Positions 23,711 through 36,768 are shown, counted from the stretch's first letter. The stretch is DNA of 64,000 bases from Myxocyprinus asiaticus (GCF_019703515.2 NC_059373.1:14892281-14956280); one strand, 5' to 3'. Program-made: numbers and translations. The notes: a model not told the origin generated them from the sequence alone.

Positions 23711-23916
23711 ATTTGCACATATACAGTGAAATTCTTTTTTTTTTTTTCACATATCCCAGCTAAGCTGGGGTCAGAGTGCAGGGTCAGCCATGATACAGCA
23801 CCCCTGGAGCAGATAGGGTCAAGGGCCTTGCTCAAGGGCCCAACAGTGGCATCTTGGCAGTGCTGGGGCTTGAACCCCCAACCTTCTGATCAGTAACCCA
23901 GAGCCTTAACCGCTTC
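23711..23916 (-). mobile_element. tRNA-related SINE
   Basis: Read on the minus strand it starts GGAAGCGGTTAAGGCTCTGG (A-box region), has a B-box-like GGGTTCAAGCCCC, a conserved body (GGGCCCTTGAGCAAGGCCCT, GCTCCAGGGGTGCTGTATCA, GACCCCAGCTTAGCTGGGAT) and ends with an A-run and GAATTTCACTGTA. I recognise the body as a widespread fish SINE. The target-site duplication was not resolved. Confidence 0.8.
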
Positions 23917-24649
23917 CTGTTTCATGATTTGGCTTGGTATCCAATTTTAAGCTCAGTAACACTGGCACTGGTGTTTGTGGAAATCAATGCACCCATCTTT
24001 ACAGGACTGACAGCCAATCAATAAACTTGATTGTTGATTGATGGGCCGTGCCCGATCCCAGAGTCAATTAAAAAGAGTTTGCTAGGACATTGGCAAACAG
24101 TCCAAAAGCGGAGTAAGAGAAGGTCAACGTTGGATCTATTTGCATGTAGCATTTTGAAATGTCACCCTTCATTCAGGCAGTAAACACAGCTCTTGTTTTT
24201 GCCTCTGCCGCCTGTTGCAAAAGCCTAGTTGTGTTCTATTCTAATGGAAAATTCAGGGTTGATATATTCAGCCGTCAGATGGCCCATTCCCCTGGACAGC
24301 ATGGAACAATTCATGCATGTACATCTCAAAATAATGTACGTCTCGATCAAAGGGAGTCCAGACTGTTGGACGTGCCATTAGATTTATTGCGTGCAAGCAT
24401 GGCTTTGCATTAAAAACATTGCTATATTCATACTATATTTAAGAGCAGAGGAGGACAGTTGTTTAGTTCAGCTTTTCAGTCAACAGACAGTTTGTCAGGA
24501 ATTAACGTTGCATGCTGACGCCACCTTGGCTTCCGATGCATCTTTTAAAAGCAATTACGGTCAAACAGACAGTGCTGGAAAGGAGTGCACTAAAGTGCCT
24601 CTGTGTCAAACTAGATCAATGCATTACTCTAAAGTAAGAACACAGTATT
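23917..24649. other. No gene seen
   Basis: Unique-looking sequence with frames of 84-93 codons (24159-24672) that show no protein family motif and overlap each other in different frames. Confidence 0.4.
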
Positions 24650-24807
24650 GCTCTGTTTCAAAAACCTTGTGAGATGCCTACAGAGACAGAATTATAGTAT
24701 TAATAAAAAGTAAAGTAAAAAAAAAATTGACGACTAAATTTTCCAGTTCCATGATGTTTAGAATGCCTATGTAGGCAGTGAGGCAGCTCACTAGGCTGGA
24801 ACAGAGC
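24650..24807. repeat. Short TIR element related to 19442-20057
   Basis: The left end GCTCTGTTTCAAAAACCTTG mirrors the right end AGGCTGGAACAGAGC, and GAGGCAGCTCACTAG is shared with the larger relatives. At 158 bp it would be an internally deleted derivative. Confidence 0.55.
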
Positions 24808-25752
24808 TTTCTTGAAAGGCCACTGTCAGTACATACTGCAGTAAATGGAACTACAGTTCCCTTTCATACTGATGGATCTGGGTAAAAGCGAACAGCACGG
24901 CAGGCAAACAGATCGGCAGGCGGGTGGGTGAGGATGCCCATAAATGAAAAACAACTGGCATGGTGCCAGGCATTCACAGCTTGGCACTGTCAATCACCAC
25001 AACTAACACAGAAACTGACTTCCTCAGTGTTTTCTGTGCACATGATGCGTCATTAAACACATTAATTCATGCTCTCCTGTCCTACTCTAGATGCCTGATT
25101 TCAGCACTATGTACCAGACTGTCTTGTTAAGTGGAATGTCCAATTAATTGAGAGCGGACTGACGCAAGCATCAGTTTGTGCATTAGCTGTGAGTTGGTTG
25201 ACACAGGCAGATAAACCGAGAGTTGCACACTCCACTTCAATAGCCTTCAATTACTCCAAGAAGGAGTGCAGGACAGCAAAAGCAGTAATGCACTTCACTG
25301 AAAAATGACCCATCAGCAGAGCTTGTCTATGAGTCTGAGAGCTTGTTTGGAATAGCGTGAAGTTGATTTTAAGTGCAAATGGAAATGTCTTTTCATGAGT
25401 CACTAGCAACAATCGTGCTGTTGGGTTAGCCACTCAAACGAGAAAAACAATATAGTACATAAAAAACTCAACACAACTATGGAAGAAATGCTTGTTAAGG
25501 TGTGTCTGTGTGTGCAAATAGTAAAGAAGCAATAAACCTTGCTAGTGACAGTTCATTATAAGGAGCGAAAATATTCAGGGTGACTTAGCATGCAGTAACC
25601 ACGGCCATCCTTGTACTGCGCCCCAGCAAGATGCAATGTGACAAGTTTCCGGCGACAAGCAATTTTGTGAAACAGTGTGACATGACACAATCAGAAGATA
25701 TTTGATTTTAAAGTAAAAATTGGAATTTTGTGGCTTTTCATTTATGTCTATA
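24808..25752. other. No gene seen
   Basis: Mixed-composition unique-looking sequence without supported features. Confidence 0.4.
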
Positions 25753-26080
25753 GACCTTATTCATGCTAGCGCCATCTTTGATTTTTAATATGAATGGCAA
25801 CTAGGCTGTGAGGGATAGACTTAACATTTCAACGGCACAAACGGTATAAAGCTGCATAAAGCTCCTAGATCACATCTAATTTTCCACAGCTAATGTTGTC
25901 TGGAGTTCTTTGTATACTGAATGTTCTTGGACAGATATTTTATCAATGTTTTGTCCACGGAACAATCCAAAAACACTTTAAACTGCAGTACAGCCCATTG
26001 AAGAGACTGTAAGTCTATCCCTCACAGCCTCGTTGTCATTCCCATTAAAAATCAAAGATGGCACTAGTGTAAATAAGGTC
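25753..26080. mobile_element. MITE with about 75-bp terminal inverted repeats
   Basis: Left GACCTTATTCATGCTAGCGC then CATCTTTGATTTTTAAT mirrors the right ATTAAAAATCAAAGATGGCA then CTAGTGTAAATAAGGTC. Further in, GGCTGTGAGGGATAGACTTA mirrors AAGTCTATCCCTCACAGCCT. TA flanks both ends. The 328 bp encode nothing. Confidence 0.85.
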
Positions 26081-27222
26081 TAGAGCTTAATAGCCATCTT
26101 TAACCTTGTGCGACCCAGCGTCCTTCCACGTGGACATTGTGTTTTGTCTGTCGATGCACCAAGCCTTTGTTCCAAAGCAACGTTACAGAAAATCAGCAAA
26201 CATGAATAACCAACACTCCTGGAAACATAATAAACAATCTGATAAAAAAAAAATCGGACTTTCTATAGCTTGGTATTATTTATTTATCAGACTAATGAGA
26301 TTTTACTTTGAGCATTGCTACTCAATGCTTCACCACAGAAATAGAAACAAAACAATAAAAAAACAAAAAACAATCTTGTTGCTCATCATAGTTAGGACAA
26401 AACCAGAGAACTTTTATCGCTTGTCACTTTATCGCACTGAGCCTGCGTAGGACATGCCACGAGCATTATCTCCATGCAACGGTAACTGCAGTGTTGTGAA
26501 ACAACACGGCATTAGAATGGCAAGGCAAGAGCATTTGTACTTCAGCTGGTGCCCAAATTCTCCCTCAGGAATGTTTTTTTGTGTATGCTTGTGTATTTGT
26601 GTGCATGGGGTTATCTGATCTATAGATTCACTGGCATCCTCAGGGCTACTGTGGTGGAGATAAATGAATATAGATTGCATGTACCGACAGCAGAGAGAGG
26701 GTGCCAGGCCTCCATTACAAACCTGGGATAGATTGTGTGCGTTCCAGGAACAGCTCTGGCCTTTGTGACCCTGGCCTTGTGAGCAGTGATACGGGCAATG
26801 TGGGGAGATGCTACAGAGGAGATGAGCTTAATGCAGTTACTGGAGAGGAGACAACTCACTCACTGCACCTGATCACATTACTGCAGAGAGAGAGAACTAG
26901 AGAGAGAGAAGGGAAAAAGGTTTTTGCACAGGGTGAGATGGAAACAGAGATACAGTATTCAAACAATGGGAGAGGAAATGCACTTGTATGATGCAGTTTG
27001 AGGCAATCAGAGATATTTTGAAAGAGTGGAGAAAGAAATAGTGACAACCAAACAGTCCAGCAGGGTTTATGCAGGTTTCATGAAGCAAATTTTAAGACTT
27101 TATAAGACCACTTAGGTCTAAATGTAACAAACTGTCAGAAATATGTCATTTCAAAACATTGCTTTGTTCGTTTGAGTGCTTCAACATTACCACAAAAAAT
27201 ATATATATGTATTAAATTGTCC

Positions 27223-27225
<3 letters not shown>
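26081..27225. other. No gene seen
   Basis: Contains a 114-codon frame at 26106-26450 and a 96-codon frame at 26701-26991, neither with recognisable motifs, plus a short GA-rich patch at 26886-26912. I do not call genes here. Confidence 0.4.

Positions 27226-27291
<66 letters not shown>
27226..27291. repeat. TA microsatellite
   Basis: About 33 TA units, immediately left of repeat A sequence. Confidence 0.98.
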
Positions 27292-27293
<2 letters not shown>

Positions 27294-27299
27294 AAAAAA

Positions 27300-27815
27300 T
27301 AAAGAAGCAAATATCATGGTTAGAGTAATGCACTTACAATGGAAGTTAATGGGGCCAGTCCATACCAACATTAAAATACACACTGTCTCAAAAGCCACAA
27401 AACAAACATATAGGTGTCAACATGATTTTAGTAGATAAAGTAATGGATTTGCCGGAGTAACAGCGTTTACCAGATTACCAGGTTTCTGAGGGTTATTTCG
27501 TCATGACATGGACAGTAGTGTATGTAACTTTACACAGGTAAGATTTGTAAGCGATTTAAACACACTAAAATGATGTTAACATGTCCAATGTTTATGTCTT
27601 GTGACTATACTTTTGAAACTTGTTTATGTTTATGGACTGACAGTCACCATTCACTTCCATTGTACTGTAAGTGACTTACTTTAACCATGATTTTTGTTCC
27701 ATTTGTTATTTTTTAAATAAACAAGGGATGAGATTAAATTACTTTTTGAGGTAATTAGCATTATGCCACAAATGCTGTTTATTGAGCTTAACTTGTCTTG
27801 AACCCAGAACATTCC
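27300..27815. mobile_element. TTAA-type repeat A, copy with left end replaced by TA repeat
   Basis: Shares CACTTACAATGGAAGTTAAT, the TTTCGTCATGACATGG-like centre, CACCATTCACTTCCATTGTA, a TTATTGAGCTTAACTTGTCT-type right part and GAACCCAGAACATTCC with the full copy at 39379-39834. Confidence 0.68.
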
Positions 27816-27825
27816 TTATAAGCTA

Positions 27826-27975
27826 ATGGTATAGTTCACCCAAGAATGAAATTTGACTTTCCTTCTTCTGTGGAAAACAAAAGGAGATGTTAGGTAAAAT
27901 GTTAGCCACAGTCACCATTCACTTTCATTGCATATTTTTCCATAAAATGAAAGTGAATGGTGACTGAGGAATATG
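27826..27975. repeat. Palindromic TTAA-type MITE, partial
   Basis: GGTATAGTTCACCCAAGAATGAAA opens the left arm. CAGTCACCATTCACTTTCAT and its mirror ATGAAAGTGAATGGTGACTG form the hairpin centre. The distal right arm is missing. Confidence 0.75.
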
Positions 27976-28845
27976 AGATGGTGAAAGAGAGTTTGGATGC
28001 AAGAGAGAGAGAGGCTCTGATTTCTGCATTCCCAACTGTAGGCGTGTGCCGGGCACTGCCGCCAATGTAGCCTGGGGAGGGGATGATGGGATAGAGACAG
28101 CTGAGGAAGGGAGGAACAGCCAGATCACTGGGCTATGCAGGGACACAATGAGAAAAGACAGGGCGTGTAGTGGTGGTCCCAAAATATCAAAACTTCCACA
28201 TATGCAGGATGTGTGTCAGAAGCCGATCTGTACAGAATGCCGCTCGGTCAGTTACAGGGCGAGAAGGGGATGGTGGGCAGTGAACAATGAGGGTTTAGTT
28301 ATGAGGAGAGAAAACAAGGGGAAGACAATAGAGATTGCTGCGGATCAACGTTTATGGAAATTATGCAAACAACAGCATGCAGTGGGAGAGGGAATTATGT
28401 GTTTGTAATGGGGTATGAACCAGAGAGTTAGAACACAATGACTGAGATTGTTGAAGCCACACGTGTGCATGGTATTAGTTTTGCGTTCATGCTTGCATGA
28501 TATTGTTTCAAGAAAAACTGGCTACAGATTAGGGTAGGGTAGATTAGCTTGTTATAATGAAAACATTTTGTTTTTATTTACCAACATGCTCCATATAGTT
28601 GCTCATCGCACATCCAACCGCTTATTATTGCTTAATTAATAAGGGGAACAAAGTGTTTCTAGCAAAAAGGTCTGCACAGTATCAACGGCTTCAAAATTTT
28701 GCTGAAAACTCCCACAGATTTCCTCAGAATTTAAATGGCCATCATTCACAATGTTTTACTTATCCACCGCCCCTTGTGTGTTCGTGAAATATTTTGGCTA
28801 ATTTGCCAATGCTTTGAGTGTAGTTTTCTACGCATTCATATTTAA
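27976..28845. other. No gene seen
   Basis: A 120-codon frame at 28046-28408 is open but has no recognisable motif, splice signals or bias that I can defend. Otherwise unremarkable. Confidence 0.4.
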
Positions 28846-29127
28846 AGAAACAATTAACCACAAAAATTTACATTCTGTCATAATTTACTCTCATTTGGTT
28901 CCAATTCTGAACCTTAATGACTTACATGGAACACAAAAGGAGATGTTAGGCTGACAGTATTTTACTGCCTCTTTTTCCATATAATAAAAAGTGAAACGTG
29001 ACAGACACAAACATTTTGTCTAATATCTCATTTTTGTTCCATGGAACAGAAAAAGTCATACAGGTTTGGAACAACAAGAGGGTGAGTAAATAATGACAGA
29101 ATTTGAATTTTTGGGTTAACTATTCCT
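28846..29127. mobile_element. Palindromic TTAA MITE, full-length but diverged
   Basis: TTAA at 28842-28845 and 29128-29131 flank the element. The left arm is ATTAACCACAAAAATTTACA; the right arm GGGTGAGTAAATAATGACAG, then TTTTTGGGTTAACTATTCC. Non-coding hairpin-type element abundant in cyprinids (compare published Angel-type elements, from memory). Confidence 0.75.
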
Positions 29128-29131
29128 TTAA

Positions 29132-30130
29132 CTCAAACATTTATTGAAATATTTATAATAAAATATTATAATATATGTTTTTTGGGCTTGGGATCAATGC
29201 CTTTTCACACAACGATAATTAGAAGATTTTCCAGATGATTACCAATTTATATCTACATTTTTTCCAGATATAAATAGGGCTAATCGTTGCACAATAGTCT
29301 TTGTCTCTTCATGCATATTTCTCAGCACAACTTTGGTAAAGTGTGAGCATCAGGGTAACTTAAAGGGGGTTGAGTGTAACACATAGTTTTCCATTAAATT
29401 AGATTCAAATCATTATAAAAAGAGAAATGAAAAGATTTTATTAAAAGATTATTTAGTCTAGCCATCACTAGATGATATATTGTGTATATGTATCTTTTAT
29501 ATAGCCTGCACAATGCATTTTCAGTTACAAGTATTTTGTGGTTTGACAGCTTGAATGAAACCTATTCAAGGATACATACAGAGAAATTGCATAATAAACG
29601 TCGCCATTTCTAATTGTTCAGTTTGCGCAGTTCCACAAGTTTCATACAGTAACCTGCAAACTCATCAACGTCAGTTTGTTCATTCTTGAAGAAGTACAAA
29701 AACCTTCGTAACTCTTTGTGGGTATAGTGACTAGATTCACAACTTTGGATTGCCACCTGCACTGCAGAGTCCTTCAGTATTGAGTACTGTAAATATTATA
29801 TCTCCCCCTTGTGGTCTCCCAAAGCTATGATGCCAGACTACATTTACGGAAGGCCAACTGACAGTGAATTGGAAAGCACACAAATTAGGCGTCTAATTCA
29901 GAAGTCAGCTAATGTTAATCTATTGCCTCAAAAACGTATCGTAAAAATAACGTGGCAATCAATAATCAATGTATCAACATTGTATGCCATTCCTAATATT
30001 TATCTAAAATATTATACTTATATTATACAATACAATTTAATTAAAGTGAATCTCTAAAACTACCAAAAAGTTTAAAATTAGCTACAATTTTGTCTTTACT
30101 TGAAATACTATGTTTAACAAAAGGGAGTAC

Positions 30131-30133
<3 letters not shown>
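29132..30133. other. No gene seen
   Basis: AT-rich intronic-type sequence without recognised elements. Confidence 0.4.

Positions 30134-30199
<66 letters not shown>
30134..30199. repeat. TA microsatellite
   Basis: About 33 TA units. A MITE-arm fragment (CTCACCCAAAAATAAAAGTT) follows at about 30258-30305. Confidence 0.97.
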
Positions 30200-30202
<3 letters not shown>

Positions 30203-30309
30203 TTTATACTTAAAGTTGCCAGAACTTTTTTGGTATGCCACAAAATCTAAAGCAAAACTCACCCAAAAATAAAAGTTTCTGTAATTTACTCACCCTCATT
30301 TCATTACCT

Positions 30310-31539
30310 ATATGCTGTAATATATGTTATATTTTGTCATAAATAATGACAAAATTGTCTTTTTTCCCCACCGATTTCCTCTCACAGTGAGCACAGAACA
30401 TTTTAACCATAGTGATTCTTACAGGTAGAATGATGTTTATTTATATTTATATGCAGTACCTCTAATTTACCAAAAAATGAAGCAATATGGTACATTCCCT
30501 AGGTCTCTTCATGAATACAAACTTAAAAAAATCTGGTATATATGGGTATAGATCACTGTTTCCATGGATACGCTGCACGACTTGGCATCTAGACCTTGCA
30601 GAGATACTTAATCATTAAACTGTTGTGATAGTGCTGCCATATGACTGCGGCAGGTGAGCAAAGAGGCAGCGGGGGACATGTGCGGAGCGAGAACGCTGCC
30701 AATGAGGCCTTTGTCAAGTAAAAGTTCAACAAAATCTCAAATGATTAATTTATAAAGCTGAATACATTCCACATTTGTCTGGCTGACAGGCTTATCTAGG
30801 GCACGTCATGGCGCCTGTTTTTAACACTATAAGCCTGTCTGTGCAATGACAGTTTATACAGCCAGAAGCTACTGTGCTTAGATGTAGTAAGCAGAGACCA
30901 GAGGGAGTTGGCTGGGTCTAACTTTAGCGGTGTCCCTCTGGCCTGGGCTCAGGTGTATCTCTGTAATGATGACCAGCTGTTTCTATATCCTTCATATGCT
31001 CTTTACACTTACAGGTTGATCTAGGCTTGGTGAGGGTAGTAAAGATAACATTGCACAATAAAGTTTAATTGTTTCCTTAATTATTTAAGTAAAATCAAAG
31101 TAGAGCCAAAGTTTCAACCTGATATGTTAATTGCACTTTTTAACCAGCTCATTTGGACTTTTCCCACGTAATATGACTTATTAAACTTACTTAACAAATA
31201 TTCATCTAAATAGTCAAAATAACAAAGGTAGAAGCCCATACTGTTAAAAATGGGCCACACACATAGTATCATATGTTCCATAATTAATGCAACACTATTG
31301 GTTTCTCTTTCAGCTCTGACTCTAAATCAGCGCCATATAGTCTGGGTAATGAAATCTAGACTCGTTATATTGTTAATGCCTAAATAATACAATCTAACAT
31401 AGCTGAAGGTGGTATTTTAAAGCAGCACACCCAAGAGTTATTGTACACTGGAAAAAACAATAAACAGGATCAGAATTCTTACATTATATGAACACTGTTT
31501 TGGGAGATGGGGCCATTTAGAGTGGCTCCAAAAGGTATT
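30310..31539. other. No gene seen
   Basis: Includes a moderately GC-rich, unique-looking stretch at 30640-30960. No coding frame, repeat end or motif that I can support. Confidence 0.4.
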
Positions 31540-31812
31540 TTTTTCTCACCCACACCTATCATATCGCTTCAGAATATATGGATTTAACCACCTGAGTCAT
31601 CGGGAGTACTTTTATGTGGCCCTTATGTGGATTTTGGTGCTTCAAAATTTTGGCACCCATTCACTTGCATTTTATGGACCTACAGAGCTGAGATATTCCT
31701 CTAAAAATCTTCATTTGTGTTCAGCAGATGAAAGAAAGTCACACACATCTGGGATGGCATGAGGGTGAGTAAAGGATGAGAGCACTTTTCTTTTTGGGTG
31801 AACTAACCCTAA
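31540..31812. repeat. One arm of a palindromic MITE subfamily shared with 57842-59650
   Basis: TTTCTCACCCACACCTATCATA, AGAATATATGGATTTAACCA, CCCATTCACTTGCATTTTAT, GGACCTACAGAGCTGAGATATTCC and GGATGGCATGAGGGTGAGTA follow each other as in the right arm at 59440-59650. The left arm is absent. Confidence 0.75.
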
Positions 31813-32989
31813 GTGGATGTATAAAGTTTGTTCCCCTCAAGTACACATAGGTGCCCTAGCAGAGTAACCACAGGTGTAGTTTATTACATTAAATATGGAC
31901 AACCAAATGTGCCACAATACTCTAATAAATCTAATAAACTACCTTAAAAATTGTCAAATGTATTGTTTGTTGTGTATTTGCTATATTTCTTTAAATGGCA
32001 CTTGCTTTGATAATTTGCTATATAATGAAAGGACTTTTTAAATGTTTGGCTTTAGTGTCTCACTTTCTGAGGCCACTGTATTTACATTGCATCAGTACAA
32101 AAAAAACTGATGAAGGTCATGCATTTGTTATTATAAGAAAAGGCATGCTTGCTCTTCAATTCTCAAGTAACCTAATGTTTTTTTATCCAAATACAAGTCA
32201 TGTATTTGTGAAAAATCAATAGAAACTGCATTCCATTGGGGAGCTACATAATCCCAACTCTCAAAGGTAGTCTATTTATCTTCAGTGTGATTGTAAAAAC
32301 AGGTAAACCAAGGGAAATCAGTGGATTTCATGCCTTAAATAACAGGAAGCGTAGAAACCGGGTTAAGAGGATGCAAGATGCATTGTTATGTCAGACTCCT
32401 GGAGTTCTTGGCTCATGCACCATCAAAAGCTTTCAGCTCCAGCGAAGGCAGACAATAACAGACGTGATACGGATGGATTCTCCAAATCTACCTCTGCAGT
32501 GTACAAAGAGCAGGATAAAGTACCGATTAGAGCTCTTTAAATTATAAACTACTATTCTGACACATACACACTATTTGACGTGGAGGGTGTTTGACCTTGA
32601 GGGCCGGAACTTCCCGCCTATCCGGGCAGAAACTGATTGGTGAACTGATCTGTGGTAGAAGAGCAATCATTCCATCATTTGTTTAATGGGTGCTGAAAAT
32701 TTAGTTTTCTAGGTCTACAACATACATAACATGCTAGCCTTAGCCTTAAAACCTATAAATCTAATGGGGTGATTCACATGAAACCTGTCAATAAACTTTC
32801 CTGGTCCATTTTTTTCCCTCCAAAATAATAATACTTTAAAAAAAAAATTATAAAAACAAACAAACAAAAAACTATAAACATTTTGAATTAAGAAAAATGA
32901 AGTCTAACATCAAGAAGTCTAAGTCTAAGATTTCTTGTTACCACCCCAGTTCTCATGATCACAATGCAAAAAAAACAAAAAAACAAAAC

Positions 32990-32990
<1 letters not shown>
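31813..32990. other. No gene seen
   Basis: The open frame of 103 codons at 32236-32547 is not recognisable. Sequence just left of the AT repeat is A-rich. Confidence 0.4.

Positions 32991-33043
<53 letters not shown>
32991..33043. repeat. AT microsatellite
   Basis: About 26 AT units. Confidence 0.97.
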
Positions 33044-33044
<1 letters not shown>

Positions 33045-33045
<1 letters not shown>

Positions 33046-33245
33046 ATTGAAAACAATAGGAATATTGAAAGTGAAACATCTGGGTGGGTTATGGTAATTA
33101 GAACTGAGGGGTAAAATGTGCTCAAGTGTCCTGAATATAATGTCACAATCCCAAAAAAAATCTTAATGGTACATTAAATAATTTCATATTTTATTTTGTA
33201 TTGATTTAGGGTTAAATATGACTAGGACATTTTCTTGCCAGGTGT
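33045..33245. repeat. Dispersed repeat shared with 61935-62110
   Basis: TTGAAAACAATAGGAA, AAAGTGAAACATCTGG, the TTTCATATTTTATTTTGTAT region and GGTTAAATATGACTAGGACAT have counterparts in the same order and orientation at 61935-62110. The element type is unknown. Confidence 0.55.
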
Positions 33246-33819
33246 GAATAACCCAATATTATTTTACTATTTATACAAAGACATTTTTGTGAATGGTTTA
33301 AGGTGGTAATGAGTCTTTTAGAAGCAGCATTCTGTGGTCTAATGAATGAGTCTGTTGAATTGCAAAAACAGGTACAGTTAATGCAGCTTTTAGACCATTA
33401 AAAAAAATAAAAATGTTTTTACCAGGTTTTAAAAATGATGTATAAGTAGAAGGTAGACTGTCTTATATTTCGATAAACTTCAGCTGTCTGCACACACCAG
33501 GATCACCGACTGTCACCTCAGTAACAGCTTGATTGTTGATATGTGCTTGTCTAGAGCTGCCTACTGGGTGCAGAATTTGATTCCTGTTTGACAGCCCTCA
33601 ATGTCCTACTTTAACACAAAACATTCTGCTGTAAATTTTTTGGCATACCAAAACACTCGAACAACTTGGACAAAAAGTTCATTATAAAACTATAAATAAT
33701 TTTAATTACTTTCTGTTAAACATACATTAAAAGTAAAAAACAAAACAAAACAAGGTATAACATTTTTATAATGGTTTAAGAGATTAACTGTAACTATATT
33801 ATATTATAATATTAGATTC

Positions 33820-34083
33820 ACTGCAAAAATGACAATTCTGTCATCATTTACCCATGCTCATGTTGTTCCAAACCCGTATGACTTTCTTTCTTCCATGGAA
33901 AACAAAAGGAAAAGCAAAATGCTAACCTCAGTCACCATGCACTTTCATTGTATGGAAAAACAATGCAATTAATGTGAATGGTGACTGAGGCTAACATGCT
34001 GCCAAACATCTCCTTTTGGGTTTGAAACAACATGAGGGTGAGTAAATGATGACAAAATTTTCATTTTTGTGTGAACTACCCCT
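33820..34083. mobile_element. Palindromic TTAA MITE
   Basis: Arms ATTCTGTCATCATTTACCCA and GTGAGTAAATGATGACAAAA mirror each other. CTCAGTCACCATGCACTTTC and GTGAATGGTGACTGAGGCTA form the central hairpin. TTAA follows the right end (34084-34087); the left terminus has diverged. Confidence 0.8.
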
Positions 34084-34087
34084 TTAA

Positions 34088-35061
34088 TAGCCAAAGGCAA
34101 TTGAGTGACCTGGTGAAAGAGGTTCTATCAGGTACTAGGATTAGCCTAAATGGGATCTTCAGAAATGGAGGGCATGCCCTTTTACCCTAAAACCCTCTTC
34201 ATGTGTTTATACTGGTTATGAATCGAGATTATTAAGTGCTCTGATAAGTGTGTGCAGGTTTGTGTCCGAGGTGTCTGTGCACGCTGGATTGGTTGAAAAT
34301 GTGTGTCCATGCATGAAGAGCAAATTTGCATGCTTCAGTCTTAGCACTGATAAGTATGTGTGTGTGTTTGTGTAAAGGACTTGGCCTGGATAAATGGGAA
34401 GGGAAAAGAGGGACAAGGGATTGGTGAGGAGTGAGGTAAGGGGGTGGGGGGCAGAATTCCCTTGGAGTGAGAATGAGAGAACTTGGAAGAAAGATTGAGC
34501 ACAAAAGACAAGCGAGGAAGATGGAAAGCTCTCTCTGTCTCTTTCTTTATTTGTTCTAAATAAACCCAGTTTGTGCTGGCTTGTGCATGAGTTACACAAA
34601 CCACACTCTCTCTAGGGGTACAATTTCACATCCCTCTAATTACAATGGGGTGTAGCATTTCTTATTAGGTCCTGCCAACAACTGTACACAAACACGCACA
34701 CACACAAGGTCACAGAACAAGAGAGCCCATCATTAAGGTCCTTAATAAGCAAATTTTGTGATCATTTCCATTTGCTTCGAAGGTGATAATTCAGTAAAGA
34801 TGGTATATGTAGGCCTAGAGCAAATGTTTTCATATCATTGTGTTTTTATTTGTAATGGAAGATTATAAAAAGGCAGTGCGCAGTTTTTTAAGTACAGAGT
34901 TCTTTATTATTATTCTATTCTCCTTGAGATCCTAGAATAATGACTTCTTCCATTCAAATGTCTTGCACATGGTAAAAATGTATTCATGGAGACCTTGTTA
35001 GCTGTCAAGAAAGGAAACCCATTTAACTATTACAACCTTAGACTTCAAAATATGTGCGCTA
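34088..35061. other. No gene seen
   Basis: Overlapping minus-strand frames of 87-127 codons at 34216-34604 fall in TG/GA-rich sequence and have no family motif. Not called as genes. Confidence 0.4.
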
Positions 35062-35070
35062 ACACACACA

Positions 35071-35105
<35 letters not shown>
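35062..35105. repeat. CA microsatellite
   Basis: About 21 CA units with one GA interruption near the left end. Confidence 0.97.
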
Positions 35106-35109
<4 letters not shown>

Positions 35110-36647
35110 AAATAGCTATCTAAATGGGGACATACCTAGACCTCAATTGTTTTGAGGTCTAGGTAATTCGCTTTATATAAAGCTAATTACTATAGACTAA
35201 CCCTAGCCCTAAAAGAAAACGTTTTGCATGTTTTAAATAATAATAATAATAAAACATTATTTAATTTATGCATTGATCATTTTTCCAAATAAGCATGTCC
35301 CCAAAGGGAGCTTTTGTCATATTTAGAACACCTCTGAGGACAAATTTGTTTTCAAATTATAGCCAAGAATGTACACACTCACACGCATTCTAATGCCTTC
35401 CCAGAAGTCTACGGTAGAATTGAAGAGAGTATAATCAACATTGCTGTATAATCCTTTGTCTCTCTGTGTGTGTGTCCCAAAACTGTCCCGAAACAGCTTG
35501 CCCTATTTTTCTTCCCACAAGCTCTCTCACACGTTCTCATTTACATTCTCAGTACAATGCATCCTCCAAACCCCTTTATTTTTAAAAAGAACCCTGAAAA
35601 GTAAATGAATGTAGGCCATTTGGTTGCAGCAAGTTTTTCCAACTCATTTCTGAAGCACCTCTCTCTCTCTCCCTCTCACTCTCTCTCTCCACCCTGGGCT
35701 AGAGATCAGTAGGGTGCTCTGTGTGGCTTCAGGTTAATCTGCAGAAGCAGCAGATGCTGGTGATCATTAACCCGAGAAAACCTCCTAAGGGCTATTTCCG
35801 AGTTTGGCACCTCAGATTTCCTAATGGTACCACAGCAGAGAGAGAGACCCGGTTCCTGTGGCACTGCTCGTCTTCAAATTTTCCCTCCAGTTTGTAACAT
35901 TCTGGGTCCAGTCCCCTTAAAGAGTCCACAGCAGTCACTATCATCCCTGCCAGTGGAATCTAAGTCTAAATAAAACCTTCTTTTCCTGCCTAGACCTCCA
36001 TGGTGCAAGCCGTCATTTTCATTCCAGTACAAAAATAAAATAAAATGTTTTTCTTCCTCAAATGAACCATGGACCACCTAACACCCCTCTTGCTACAAGT
36101 ATGGCAAATTTCTTCCTGCGTGGAAGAGCCCCCCCAAACCCATCGTGTGGAATAAATGAACTCATTCATCCAGTACTGAGTGGAACTCTGTCCCCACCAC
36201 AAACCAAAAGCAAACAAGCCTGAAGAACCGTTCAACGGTTCAAGACTGTTTCTTCGGTTTCTGCTTGGCCGTGCCTGCTCCTTTAAGACCCACAGTGGAT
36301 TTGATACACATTCTCTGTGGTAGTTCTGCAGCCCTGTATTAGTTCTCCTCCCTTCCTTTCCCATATTTCTCCCATATCTCTCCACCCAGACCTGTTTTGA
36401 TCCTTTGAGTCATGCGTGCATTACAAAACTATTTAAAAATCTACAAAAAATGTTAGAACCATATTTTTGACCCGCAGAACAGCTGTGCTGAAAAGCTTGA
36501 GACTGGAGTGTAATGTTCACAGTGTTTATGACTATGCAGGCATTTTTATGTGAGTGTTTGCATTAACTTAAGTTATATTATAGAACAATAAATTAAATAA
36601 AGTATTTTGTGCTTCAACTAACATGATCCCATTAAACCAAACACAAT
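35106..36647. other. No gene seen
   Basis: Two overlapping minus-strand frames (36385-35990 and 36077-35874) are open, but their peptides lack recognisable domains and differ in frame. CT-rich patch at about 35660-35695. Confidence 0.4.
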
Positions 36648-36768
36648 AGGCCTCATTCAAGAAACACAAGACCAATTTTGTGTAAACTGCTGCACTGAAT
36701 TGCATTGAATTGAATGTCAAGTTTACATAGAAATTCATTCTACTTGTGTTGAATTAATGAGGCCCAAT
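36648..36768. repeat. Very short TIR element (GGGCCTCATT ends)
   Basis: AATAGGCCTCATTCAAGAAA at the left mirrors GTTGAATTAATGAGGCCCAA at the right, with CACAAG in both arms. About 120 bp, non-coding MITE-like structure. Confidence 0.5.

Noticed and set aside
28046..28408. 120-codon plus-strand frame
   Set aside because: No recognised motif, no conserved neighbours and no splice signals I could defend; not called without homology.
35874..36385. Overlapping minus-strand frames of 67 and 131 codons
   Set aside because: No recognisable domain, no splice or promoter context, and the two are in different frames. Likely chance.
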